DNA of 64,000 nt, taken from contig JAMPDA010000004.1 of the NCBI GenBank assembly GCA_023665905.1, positions 1-64,000 on the forward strand, in the 5' to 3' direction. Positions 44,074 to 52,392 of this stretch are shown here, one piece after another. This DNA comes from Roseburia sp. Lineage in GTDB: Bacteria; Bacillota; Clostridia; Christensenellales; Pumilibacteraceae. The position numbers and the translations under genes were made by a program. The notes beneath the pieces were generated by a model, which was not told the DNA's origin, searched no databases, and saw only the letters and a program-made list of their open reading frames with translations. The first letter of the stretch is position 1, and each line of letters starts with the position of its first letter.

Positions 44074-44963
44074 GCCGACGTATCCTCGTCGCCGTCGATG
44101 TCCGAAGCAATATCGCTTCCGCCGTCGTCCGTATTTTCGGCAACAGCGCTACCTGCGTCAGCAGTATTTTCCGCGACGTTATCGCCGTCCGCAGTATTTT
44201 CCGCGGCGTCCGAAACTTCGGTTTCATTGCCGTCGGCGCTCGGCTCGTCCGTTTGCTCGCCGTCCGTTACTGCGTCGGAGTTCGCCGCGGCTTGCTCGCC
44301 GTCCGCTGTCGCGATTGCAACGTCCGCTTCGCCGTCCGACGCCGACTTTTCTTCGGTGGAAGTCGAGGAATCCTTGTCGTGATAAATAAAGATAAAATAG
44401 ATCGCCACCAAAATAACGCCGATAACGAGCTCCGCGTCGGCGATATTGAATACGTAAAAACTTTTGCTGCCGAATATTTCCAACCCGAAATATTCAAACT
44501 CCACGAAATCTCGCACGTAGCCCAAAAACATCCTGTCTATACAGTTGCCCATTGCACCGGCTACAAGCATAGCGAGCGCGACGCGGAACAGCTTGTTTCC
44601 GCCCTTGCTCTTTATGAGCACCAACACAAACACCACCGACGCGGCAACGGCAAACACGCCGAAAAATATGCGAGTGCCTATGCTCCCCAATAAATTCGTC
44701 ATAAACGACGAACCGAAAACGGCGTTGTAGTTGTGCAGGTTGTGTATATTCAAAAACTTGGGAATAAGCACGACCGAACTGTTTACGTCCACCGTCGCGT
44801 TGACTATCGCCTTGGATATCAGGTCTGCCGCAAAAAGGCTTATCATTACGATATACTCCATTTTTGCGACCTTGAGATATCGCCACACGCGCGCGGCGAT
44901 ATTCTTTATAAAAGCCCAAACTGCTGCGACTTTGTTTTTAAAAGAGCCGTTCCCTTTCGACAT
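44070..44963 (-). CDS. lspA: Lipoprotein signal peptidase with a long acidic C-terminal tail
   Basis: A 297-residue membrane aspartyl protease that removes the signal peptide from prolipoproteins. The four membrane helices cover about 35-195. The catalytic motifs GNCIDRMFLGYVRDFVEF and FNIADAELVIG are intact, as is the NYNAVFG segment. Residues from about 200 to the end form a roughly 95-residue Asp/Glu/Ala/Thr-rich, low-complexity tail not found in typical enzymes of about 160 residues; an N-terminal extension of about 30 basic residues is also present. Many predicted lipoproteins in this window would be its substrates. Confidence 0.92.
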   Translation of the reverse strand: MSKGNGSFKNKVAAVWAFIKNIAARVWRYLKVAKMEYIVMISLFAADLISKAIVNATVDVNSSVVLIPKFLNIHNLHNYNAVFGSSFMTNLLGSIGTRIFFGVFAVAASVVFVLVLIKSKGGNKLFRVALAMLVAGAMGNCIDRMFLGYVRDFVEFEYFGLEIFGSKSFYVFNIADAELVIGVILVAIYFIFIYHDKDSSTSTEEKSASDGEADVAIATADGEQAAANSDAVTDGEQTDEPSADGNETEVSDAAENTADGDNVAENTADAGSAVAENTDDGGSDIASDIDGDEDTSA

Positions 44964-44969
44964 ACGATT

Positions 44970-45524
44970 TTACGCTCGGCTTTCGGGTTTGGAAACGTCG
45001 ATACCCTCCGGCACTATCAAAAACAGATTGCGCTTTATGCTGATTATCCGTCCGCCGAGCGCATAGACCGCGCCCGACGTAAAATCGAGTATGCGTTGCG
45101 CGTCCGGCGATTCCGCGATCGGGTCGAGGTCGATTATAGCCGGCTCGTGCCGACGCAGATAGTCGATAAGCCGCTCGACGTCCGCAGATGTGCGCGGCGA
45201 GTAAAACACGATATTTTGATACATCTGCGGCGAGATGTACTGGTCTATCTTGGGAAGCGGCGCGGCCTTGGGCTTTTTTTCGGCAGGCGGCGGCGCAGTA
45301 TAGAACTTAAACTGCGGCGTGCTGTTTAACGCGCTTTCGGTGCGGTTTGCCGCGTCGCTTTCGGGCACATGATACGGCTGCTGCGGAACGTACGGCGCGC
45401 CGCTTTGCGCGCCGCGACTGCCGATGTAGTTCCCCGACAGATCGTGCGTGTCCTCGTAATACTCCGGCTCGCCGCCGTTGTAGTTGCTTGCGCGCCGCAA
45501 AAACGTATCGAAATCTTCGTTCAT
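44970..45524 (-). CDS. sepF: SepF, cell-division protein
   Basis: A 184-residue protein. The C-terminal SepF domain (NIVFYSPRTSADVERLIDYLRRHEPAIIDLDPIAESPDAQRILDFTSGAVYALGG) polymerises and aligns FtsZ filaments at the membrane. The N-terminal 85 residues are a disordered Tyr/Pro-rich linker. It follows yggS by one base, the conserved yggS-sepF order of Gram-positive division clusters. Confidence 0.92.
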   Translation of the reverse strand: MNEDFDTFLRRASNYNGGEPEYYEDTHDLSGNYIGSRGAQSGAPYVPQQPYHVPESDAANRTESALNSTPQFKFYTAPPPAEKKPKAAPLPKIDQYISPQMYQNIVFYSPRTSADVERLIDYLRRHEPAIIDLDPIAESPDAQRILDFTSGAVYALGGRIISIKRNLFLIVPEGIDVSKPESRA

Positions 45525-45525
45525 G

Positions 45526-46197
45526 TCAGTTACCTGCCTTGTAGTTTCTCGCTCCGAATAGAGCCGTGCCCAGTCTTACCATATTGCTGCCGAACGCTAT
45601 CGCGCGCTCGTAATCGCCGCTCATTCCCACCGACAGAATGTCGAACCCATCCGCTCTGTTCCTGTCGAAAATGTCGTACGCCGTTTTGTACGCGTCGTCG
45701 CCGCACTCCCGCGGCGGCACTGCCATGAGCCCGCACACGGATATGTTTTTGAGCGACCGCGCGTATTCGATGAGCCCGTCGGCGAGCTCCGTCGGCGCGC
45801 CCGTCTTGCCGGCTTCGCCGCCGACATTGACTTCTATCAAGACGTCCTGCACAACGCCGCGGCGACAAGCGAGCCTGTCTATCTCGGCGGCAAGCGCCGC
45901 GCTGTTTACCGACTGTATAAGCGCTACGTTGCCGACGAGGTACTTTGCCTTGTTGCTCTGCAACGTGCCTATAAAGTGCCAATCCGCGCCCGTAACGGCG
46001 TCGCGCTTTTCGAGATACTCCTGCACGCGGTTTTCGCCTATGTTCTTTACGCCCAACGCGATCGCCGCGGAAATGATACGCGGCTCCACCGTTTTTGTCG
46101 CGGCGACTATCGTAACGTCGCCGCCGAACGCTCGCGCCGCTCTTTCCACGCGGCAGACCGCCGTTTCGATATTACGTTTAAGCTCGTCGATCTCCAC
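45526..46197 (-). CDS. yggS: YggS/YlmE-family PLP homeostasis protein
   Basis: A 223-residue fold-type III PLP-binding protein without known catalytic activity that buffers pyridoxal phosphate and affects amino-acid pools. TIVAATKTVEP contains the PLP lysine; GENRVQEYLEK, WHFIGTLQSNK, and LSVGMSGDYERAIAFGSNMVRLGTALFG are signature segments. The GTG at 46197 is preferred because the promoter -35 and -10 (46217-46245) fall inside the longer frame. First gene of a supra-operon reaching to 37094. Confidence 0.92.
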   Translation of the reverse strand: MEIDELKRNIETAVCRVERAARAFGGDVTIVAATKTVEPRIISAAIALGVKNIGENRVQEYLEKRDAVTGADWHFIGTLQSNKAKYLVGNVALIQSVNSAALAAEIDRLACRRGVVQDVLIEVNVGGEAGKTGAPTELADGLIEYARSLKNISVCGLMAVPPRECGDDAYKTAYDIFDRNRADGFDILSVGMSGDYERAIAFGSNMVRLGTALFGARNYKAGN

Positions 46198-46216
46198 GTT
46201 ACATACCGCCTTATGA

Positions 46217-46245
46217 ATTATACACCATTTCGCCGCGTAAATCAA
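46217..46245 (-). promoter_or_regulatory. Sigma-A promoter of the yggS-sepF-lspA-rluD-pyr operon
   Basis: -35 TTGATT (46240-46245), 17-bp spacer, perfect -10 TATAAT (46217-46222). Confidence 0.8.
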
Positions 46246-46317
46246 CTGTTTTGGAATACTATATTATCCCCTATGAAACGTGCCGCCGATCGCCGCGTGC
46301 GCGCATGCGCCGCACGA

Positions 46318-46351
46318 AAAACGGTTTTCCGAAGCTTCGGAAAACCGTTTT
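46318..46351. terminator. Perfect 17-bp palindromic terminator after the hydrogenase operon
   Basis: AAAACGGTTTTCCGAAG (46318-46334) and its exact complement (46335-46351). Located 11 bases after the hndD stop codon. Confidence 0.85.
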
Positions 46352-46361
46352 AAACTTAAAG

Positions 46362-48116
46362 CTACTTGCCGTATCTGTCGCGCTTTACGTATTCGGTGTG
46401 CAGCACCTCGTGCGCCTTGTGGCTGTTGGGCTTTCCGAAATACTCGGCATACAGAGTTTTGACGATGGGGTTTTCATGGCTCTTGCGCAAATTCGATTTT
46501 TTGTCCTTGTCGTACAGGACCTTGGCGCGCGCGGCGCGGATATCCACGAGATTGCGCGTCGCCGCGTCCACTATGGGCTGACCGCCGCCGTTTACACAGC
46601 CGCCCGGGCAGGACATTATCTCAATGAAGTGATACTTGCTCTTGCCGGCTCTTATCTCGTCCATGATCTTGCGCGCATTGGCAAGTCCGCTCGCGACGGC
46701 GATATTGAGCTTTTGACCTTTCAGATCGATCGTAGCTTCCTTTATCCCCTTTACGCCGCGAACTGCCTTGAAGTCGATATTTTTGAGCGGCTCGCCGGTG
46801 ACGACTTCCGCCACGGTGCGCAGCGCCGCTTCCATGACGCCGCCCGTCGCGCCGAACAAAAGTCCTGCCGTACTGCCTTTGCCTATGGGGTTGTCGAACT
46901 CGGTCTTGGGATCGAGCGCGTCGAAGTTGATGCCGAAATTCTTGATCATTCTGGCGAGCTCGCGCGTCGTTATGGACGCGTCGATATCGGGCACGCCTGC
47001 CGCCGACTGGTGGTCGCGCGTTATCTCGAACTTTTTGGCGATACACGGCATTACCGTAACGACGGCGACGTTTTTGGGGTCTAAGCCCAATTTTTCCGCG
47101 TAATACGTCTTCATGATAGCGCCGAACATCTGTTGCGGCGATTTGCACGACGAAAGATGTCCGAGCTGATCGGGATAGAAATACTCGATAAATCTGATCC
47201 AGCCGGGACTGCACGACGTTATCATGGGAAGCGGCGCGGTCTTATCCCTGAGCCGAGCGAGGAACTCCGTGCCCTCCTCCATTATCGTCATGTCCGCCGT
47301 CATGTTGACGTCGAATACTTTGTCAAAGCCGAGCGCCTTTAACGCCGCGACCATTTTGCCTTCGGTGTCCGTTCCGATAGGATAACCGAACTCCTCGCCG
47401 AGCGCGGCGCGGACTGCGGGCGCAGTGCCCACTATCACCGTCTTGCTCTTGTCCTGGAGCAGTTTTTCCACTTCCGCGATACTGTCTTTTTCGCGAAGCG
47501 CGCCCGTCGGGCAGACGTTTATGCACTGTCCGCAAGCAACGCACGGAACGCCGTCGAGCGTTTTGTCGAACGGGCTCGCCACGCGCGTGGCGAAGCCGCG
47601 GTTGCCTGCGTCTATGACGCCAACCGACTGAAGCTTGTTACAGGCGGCGACGCATCTGCGGCAGAGTATGCACTTGTTGTTGTCGCGCACGAGGTATTCG
47701 GTGCAATCGTCAACGTCGTACGAGTTCATTTCGCCCTCGTACTTCTGCGCGTCGCAACCGTACTCGTTGGCGAGAGCCTGAAGCTCGCACTTGCCGCTGC
47801 GCACGCAGCTCAAGCACTCTTTGTGGTGGTTGCTGAGCATGAGCTCGAGCGTTATCTTGCGCGACGCTCTGACCTTGGGCGTATTAGTGAGCACTTCCAT
47901 GCCCTCGGCTACGACCGTCGAGCAAGCCGTCATCAGCTTGTTGCGGTTGTTTTTGATCTCCACAACACATATGCGGCAGCTGCTCTCGTTGCACAGGTCT
48001 TTCATATAGCACAGCGTGGGGACTTTGAACCCCGCTTTGATCGCGGCGTCGAGTATGCGCGTGCCTTCGGGCACTGTTACGGGAACGCCGTTGACTGTCA
48101 AATTTACGTTTTTCAT
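46362..48116 (-). CDS. hndD: [FeFe] hydrogenase catalytic subunit (HndD/HydA type)
   Basis: A 584-residue catalytic subunit producing or consuming H2. In order: a plant-type [2Fe-2S] domain (CNESSCRICVVE), a His-ligated cluster segment (HHKECLSCVRSGKCELQ), two [4Fe-4S] clusters (CILCRRCVAACNKLQ and CVACGQCINVCPTGAL), then the H-cluster domain with L1 TSCSPGW, L2 MPCIAKKFE and L3 MSCPGGCVNGGGQP, all intact. Such subunits with HndABC bifurcate electrons between NAD(P)H and ferredoxin. Last gene of the ten-gene operon. Confidence 0.96.
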   Translation of the reverse strand: MKNVNLTVNGVPVTVPEGTRILDAAIKAGFKVPTLCYMKDLCNESSCRICVVEIKNNRNKLMTACSTVVAEGMEVLTNTPKVRASRKITLELMLSNHHKECLSCVRSGKCELQALANEYGCDAQKYEGEMNSYDVDDCTEYLVRDNNKCILCRRCVAACNKLQSVGVIDAGNRGFATRVASPFDKTLDGVPCVACGQCINVCPTGALREKDSIAEVEKLLQDKSKTVIVGTAPAVRAALGEEFGYPIGTDTEGKMVAALKALGFDKVFDVNMTADMTIMEEGTEFLARLRDKTAPLPMITSCSPGWIRFIEYFYPDQLGHLSSCKSPQQMFGAIMKTYYAEKLGLDPKNVAVVTVMPCIAKKFEITRDHQSAAGVPDIDASITTRELARMIKNFGINFDALDPKTEFDNPIGKGSTAGLLFGATGGVMEAALRTVAEVVTGEPLKNIDFKAVRGVKGIKEATIDLKGQKLNIAVASGLANARKIMDEIRAGKSKYHFIEIMSCPGGCVNGGGQPIVDAATRNLVDIRAARAKVLYDKDKKSNLRKSHENPIVKTLYAEYFGKPNSHKAHEVLHTEYVKRDRYGK

Positions 48117-48177
48117 GAAATATCTCCTGAATTATTGGTAATATTGAAATTTATTATACCGTCGATACGACGTTCCG

Positions 48178-49962
48178 TTATTTGGATATAGCGCCCTTAG
48201 GACACTTCGACGCACACACGCCGCATTTGATACACTTCTTCGGGTCGATCGAGTGCGGTTGCTTTACCGAACCGCTTATCGCGCCCACAGGGCAGTTGCG
48301 CGCGCAAATGGTGCAGCCGATGCACTTATCGGGATCGACCTTGTAGCTGACGAGCGCCTTGCAAACGCCTGCCGGACATCTGCCCTTGCAGTGCTCCTCG
48401 TACTCGTCGCGGAAATACCGCAGCGTCGAAAGCACGGGGTTGGGAGCTGTCTGACCGAGACCGCACAGCGAATTCTCTTTTATGTAGTAGCAAAGCTCCT
48501 CCATCTTGTCGATGTCCTCGAGCGTTGCTTCGCCTCTCGTCACCTTGTCGAGCATTTCCAAAAGCCGCTTGTTTCCGATACGGCAGGGCGTGCATTTTCC
48601 GCACGACTCGTCTACCGTGAACTCGAGGAAGAACTTGGCGATATCGACCATGCAGTTGTCCTCGTCCATTACTATAAGACCGCCGCTGCCCATCATCGAG
48701 CCTATCGCCATGAGGTTGTCGTAATCGATGGGCGTGTCGATGAGCGAGGACGGTATGCAGCCGCCGGACGGGCCGCCCGTCTGCGCCGCCTTGAACTTTT
48801 TGCCGTTAGGGCAACCGCCGCCTATCTTTTCTATGATAGTGCGGAGCGTCGTGCCCATGGGGATCTCGACAAGACCGGTGTTGTTAATCTTGCCGCCGAG
48901 CGCGAACACCTTTGTGCCCTTGCTCTTTTCCGTGCCCATGGACGCGAACCAGTCCGCGCCGTTGAGGATTATCTGAGTTATGTTGCCGTATGTTTCGACG
49001 TTGTTAATAAGCGTCGGCTTGCCGAACAGACCCTTGACCGCAGGGAACGGCGGACGCTGACGCGGCTCGCCGCGCTTGCCCTCGGCGGAGTTCAAAAGCG
49101 CCGTTTCCTCGCCGCAGACGAACGCGCCCGCGCCCAGTCTGAGCTCGAGGTCGAACTTGTGACCCAAGCCCATGGCGTTGTCGCCGAGTATGCCGTATTC
49201 GCGCGCCTGACCGATAGCGACTTCCAAGCGGTGCACAGCGATCGGGTACTCCGCGCGGACGTAGATAACGCCGTGCTCCGCGCCGACCGCATAGCCGGCT
49301 ATCATCATCGCTTCGATGACCGCGTGCGGATCGCCTTCCAAAAGCGATCTGTCCATGAACGCGCCGGGGTCGCCCTCGTCGGCGTTGCACGCGACATACT
49401 TGCAGTCGCCGGGCGCGTCGTGGGTGAACTGCCACTTCATGCCCGTGGAAAATCCCGCGCCGCCTCTGCCGCGCAGACCGCTCTTTTTGATCTCGTCGAT
49501 GACCTGTTGCGGCGTCATTTGCGTCACAGCCTTTTCGTACGCCTTGTAGCCGTCGTAAGCGAGATACTCGTCTATATTTTCGGGGTCGATAACGCCGCAG
49601 TTTCTAAGCACTATACGGCGCTGGCTCTTGTAGAAATCGGTGTCGTTTATCGACTTCGTTTCGCCGCTCTCCTCTTTTTCGGAGTGCATGAGCCGAGCGA
49701 CGGGACGGCCTTTGAGCAAATGCTCGTTTACTATCTCCGTAACGTCCTCGGGCTTTACGTGCGCGTAGAACACGCCGTCGGGATATACGACCGCGATCGG
49801 GCCCTTGGAGCAAAGCCCGAAGCAACCCGTCATTATGACGCGGACTTCCTTATCGAGTCCCGTTTCGCGGAGCTGTTTTTCAAACTCTTCGAAAATCAAC
49901 TTGCTGTTTCCGGACGTACATCCCGTGCCGCCGCAAACAAGTACGTGCGCTCTTTCTATCAT
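48178..49962 (-). CDS. hndC: NuoF-like flavin subunit of the bifurcating hydrogenase
   Basis: A 594-residue subunit. An N-terminal thioredoxin-like [2Fe-2S] domain (VLVCGGTGCTSGN ... TGCFGLCSKGP) is followed by the NuoF core with GLRGRGGAGFSTGMKW for NADH/FMN binding, the N3-type [4Fe-4S] motif ESCGKCTPCRIGNKR, and two C-terminal [4Fe-4S] motifs (CIGCTICARNCPVGAI and CIKCGVCASKCPKGAI). It is the expected site of flavin-based electron bifurcation. It overlaps hndB by one base. Confidence 0.95.
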   Translation of the reverse strand: MIERAHVLVCGGTGCTSGNSKLIFEEFEKQLRETGLDKEVRVIMTGCFGLCSKGPIAVVYPDGVFYAHVKPEDVTEIVNEHLLKGRPVARLMHSEKEESGETKSINDTDFYKSQRRIVLRNCGVIDPENIDEYLAYDGYKAYEKAVTQMTPQQVIDEIKKSGLRGRGGAGFSTGMKWQFTHDAPGDCKYVACNADEGDPGAFMDRSLLEGDPHAVIEAMMIAGYAVGAEHGVIYVRAEYPIAVHRLEVAIGQAREYGILGDNAMGLGHKFDLELRLGAGAFVCGEETALLNSAEGKRGEPRQRPPFPAVKGLFGKPTLINNVETYGNITQIILNGADWFASMGTEKSKGTKVFALGGKINNTGLVEIPMGTTLRTIIEKIGGGCPNGKKFKAAQTGGPSGGCIPSSLIDTPIDYDNLMAIGSMMGSGGLIVMDEDNCMVDIAKFFLEFTVDESCGKCTPCRIGNKRLLEMLDKVTRGEATLEDIDKMEELCYYIKENSLCGLGQTAPNPVLSTLRYFRDEYEEHCKGRCPAGVCKALVSYKVDPDKCIGCTICARNCPVGAISGSVKQPHSIDPKKCIKCGVCASKCPKGAISK

Positions 49963-50351
49963 TATTTATCCTCCGTATGCTCGCAAGCATAAGTATATGT
50001 GTATTCGTCTACGGGGTTGCCGTTTACAAGGTGCGCGGAAACCACCTGACGCGCTTTTTCGGGCGTCATGTTGACGTACGTGACTTTTTCCTTGCCCGGC
50101 ATCATGACTTCCACGATAGGCTCGAACTTGCATATGCCTATGCAGCCGGTCTGTCCCACTTTGACGTTGCCGAGATTGCGTTTTTCCACTTCGTCGAGCA
50201 GAGCGCGCATGACGGGACGCGCGCCGGCGGCTATTCCGCAAGTCGCCATACCGACGACGACTTTGATATCGTTGACGTCAGCGGTGCCGCGATTGGCTAT
50301 TTCCGCCTTCATTCTGTTGCGGATCTCCTGTAATTCCTGTAAGGTTTTCAT
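49962..50351 (-). CDS. hndB: Thioredoxin-like [2Fe-2S] subunit of the hydrogenase
   Basis: A 129-residue ferredoxin with thioredoxin fold. MATCGIAAGARPVM and GQTGCIGICKFEPIVEV supply the four cluster cysteines. It corresponds to HndB of the tetrameric NADP-type hydrogenase of Desulfovibrio fructosivorans. The ATG at 50351 follows AAGGAG by 9 bases and overlaps the upstream ATPase gene by four bases. The longer upstream frame is spurious. Confidence 0.9.
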   Translation of the reverse strand: MKTLQELQEIRNRMKAEIANRGTADVNDIKVVVGMATCGIAAGARPVMRALLDEVEKRNLGNVKVGQTGCIGICKFEPIVEVMMPGKEKVTYVNMTPEKARQVVSAHLVNGNPVDEYTYTYACEHTEDK

Positions 50352-50899
50352 AGATAAACTCCTTTTTTTACCGATTGTATGTTTTCGTCGATCATCGCCT
50401 CGAGATAATTGACGACGACCGGTTCGCTCAGATCGTCTGCGCCGAGCTCGCGCTTTATCTGCGCCGTGTCGAATATGTACGTCCTGTCGTCCACCGAAAA
50501 GCGAAGCGTCGTTTCGTAACCTCCGCCGGCTATGAGCACGCTCATGCACGAGCCGAGATCTCCGAGCGGCAGTCTGTCCACGCTTGACAGTACAAAATTC
50601 GCGTTGACGACCGTGCCCTTTCCCACCTCGCTCGTGACGGAAAAGCTCCCGCCCGTTTTTTCGGCTTCCATTTTGAACAGCGGCAGTCCCATTCCCACTT
50701 TACGGGTGGTGCGCGACGTAGTGAACGGGTCCGTGACCTTCGCCAAAAATTCGCCGTCCATGCCCTTGCCGTCGTCCTTTATCGTTACGGAAAGTATGTC
50801 GCGCGCGGTGTCGGCAGACACGGTTATGTCTATATGCTTTGCCGCCGCCGCGACCGAATTTTGAGATATGTCGAGTATGTAGAGCGCAAGCTCAAACAT
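50348..50899 (-). CDS. HATPase-domain protein embedded in the hydrogenase operon
   Basis: A 183-residue protein with a GHKL ATPase fold: N-box-like LDISQNSVAAAAKHI at the start, G1 DDGKGMD and a G2-like RKVGMGLPLFKMEAEKTGG. It lacks a HisKA dimerisation domain and phospho-acceptor His. The last 60 residues are unique to such hydrogenase-linked proteins. It overlaps both neighbours (hndA by 8 bases, hndB by 4), so it is made with the enzyme. Inference: a signalling ATPase reporting or controlling hydrogenase state. Confidence 0.85.
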   Translation of the reverse strand: MFELALYILDISQNSVAAAAKHIDITVSADTARDILSVTIKDDGKGMDGEFLAKVTDPFTTSRTTRKVGMGLPLFKMEAEKTGGSFSVTSEVGKGTVVNANFVLSSVDRLPLGDLGSCMSVLIAGGGYETTLRFSVDDRTYIFDTAQIKRELGADDLSEPVVVNYLEAMIDENIQSVKKGVYL

Positions 50900-51359
50900 T
50901 GTTGTACTTGGACAGTATCTCGTCTACGCTGTCTTCGGTGACTTTGCCGTAAACTTCGCCGTTGACCGTGAGCACGGGCGCCAAGCCGCAGCAGCCTATG
51001 CACCGCGTCGCCTCGAGCGTAAAACGCCCGTCGTCCGTCGTATGTCCCGGCTCTACGCCGAGTATGCGCTGGAACTTTTCTATTACGTTGCCGCTGCCCT
51101 TTACATAGCACGCCGTTCCGAGGCAGACGGCTATCTTTATCTGCCCGGGCTGTTCCAAACGGAACTGCGAATAGAAGGTGGCAATGCCGTACACCGTAGC
51201 GAGCGGAACGCCGAAAAAGTCGGCTATCTTGAGCTGCACGTCGAGCGGCAGATATCCGTAAATATCCTGCGCTTTTTGCATAGCAATCATGACGGGTCCG
51301 GGCACGTCCTTAAGACTGTCCAGAACCGCGGCGAATTGCTTGTCCTTTTCATCGGTCAT
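50892..51359 (-). CDS. hndA: NuoE-like [2Fe-2S] subunit of the bifurcating hydrogenase
   Basis: A 155-residue subunit. VPLATVYGIATFYSQFRLEQPGQIKIAVCLGTACYVKGSGNV and ATRCIGCCGLAPVLTVNG carry the four cysteines of the N1a-type cluster. It passes electrons from the flavin subunit, completing the HndABCD set. The start overlaps the PHP gene stop by four bases. Confidence 0.95.
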   Translation of the reverse strand: MTDEKDKQFAAVLDSLKDVPGPVMIAMQKAQDIYGYLPLDVQLKIADFFGVPLATVYGIATFYSQFRLEQPGQIKIAVCLGTACYVKGSGNVIEKFQRILGVEPGHTTDDGRFTLEATRCIGCCGLAPVLTVNGEVYGKVTEDSVDEILSKYNNV

Positions 51360-52087
51360 TGTGTATTTACTCCTTTTTTGGTTTTTAACGTTTCTATTAC
51401 GGTCGCGGCGTCCGGCGTATCCACCGTGAGCGCGTTGCCGTCGTTAGGTATATTTATGCTCTCCAGCCGATGCGCGTCCGAGTTTTGTATGACGCGATAT
51501 CCTCTGCTTTCGAGCCGTGCGACGAACTCCGCGTCGGCGTTGGGCGATACTTCCACCGTGGAAAAGCCCATGCCGTCGTCTATGTCGCCGAGTATCGCTA
51601 TAAGTCCGTTCGACTCCCTGTCCACGTGCGCGGGGATCGCCACGCCGCCGTACTTTGCCGCGAGCGCGGCGCAGTCGTACACGCCTATGTCGGACGCCGT
51701 CAGCAAGAGGTTGCTTTCCGTGCCGACGATCACGTCGTTCTCGTCCGTTATCGCCTGCTCGCCGAAGATCTCCGGTCGGTTTTTCATGCGCGGAAGGTGC
51801 GGCGTAAACTCCCTGTAAAATTCCATACCGCGACTGAGCGAAGCGAACAGCATGAGTATGTGCACGTTTTCCGCCGTTTCAAGCTCCATAGCCGGCAGTA
51901 CGGATATGCCGAGCCTTGCTCCCGCTTTTATCACCGCGCCGCTGTTTAGCATGCTGTTGTGGTCCGACACCGCTATAACGTCCAGCCCGAGCATTTCCGC
52001 AAGCGCGGTTATGTTGCATGGCGTCATCTCGTCGTCGGCACACGGCGAAAGGCAGCTGTGGATATGCAGGTCGTAATGAAGCTTCAT
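51356..52087 (-). CDS. PHP-domain metal-dependent phosphoesterase
   Basis: A 243-residue protein of the PHP family. DLHIHSCLSPCADDEMT, VIAVSDHNSMLN, MELETAENVHILMLFAS, AIPAHVDRESN and QNSDAHRLESI supply the His/Asp/Glu residues of a trinuclear metal site. The substrate is unknown; relatives hydrolyse nucleotide or histidinol phosphates. It is tied into the hydrogenase operon by 4-base overlaps on both sides, an association repeated in Clostridia and unexplained. Possible role: processing a signal nucleotide linked to H2 metabolism. Confidence 0.88.
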   Translation of the reverse strand: MKLHYDLHIHSCLSPCADDEMTPCNITALAEMLGLDVIAVSDHNSMLNSGAVIKAGARLGISVLPAMELETAENVHILMLFASLSRGMEFYREFTPHLPRMKNRPEIFGEQAITDENDVIVGTESNLLLTASDIGVYDCAALAAKYGGVAIPAHVDRESNGLIAILGDIDDGMGFSTVEVSPNADAEFVARLESRGYRVIQNSDAHRLESINIPNDGNALTVDTPDAATVIETLKTKKGVNTQ

Positions 52088-52392
52088 AGCTTTTTACACG
52101 CATTGTATGTGTCAAGGTCCGTGCGCATAAGCGCAATATCGTTTGCCCTGCATTTTTGCGTGAGCGCCGGATCGGGCTCGACGCCTTCGCACAGGACTAC
52201 TATTTTGATATCGCCCATGACCGCCGCGCCCGCGACGTTCACATTGGACATTATCGTCAGCCAACAACTGTTTTCGGGAGCTTTGGATATGACCCTCGAT
52301 ATGAAGTCGCCGGCGTAGAACCCGTCTACACTGACGCCCGTCGAAACAACGATGTCCGCATCGAGCCGCTCCGCTATCTCTTTTTCGGTCAC
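52084..52392 (-). CDS. DRTGG-domain protein, copy 2
   Basis: A 102-residue stand-alone DRTGG-type domain (after IADIVVSTG ... VNVAGAAVMGDIKIVVLCEGVEPD ... IALMRTDLDTYNAC). The domain is found beside CBS domains and in phosphotransacetylase and is suspected to bind a small ligand. It is shorter than copy 1 at 54101. It lies between the sensory hydrogenase and the PHP gene, with 4-base overlaps at each end. Confidence 0.75.
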   Translation of the reverse strand: MTEKEIAERLDADIVVSTGVSVDGFYAGDFISRVISKAPENSCWLTIMSNVNVAGAAVMGDIKIVVLCEGVEPDPALTQKCRANDIALMRTDLDTYNACKKL

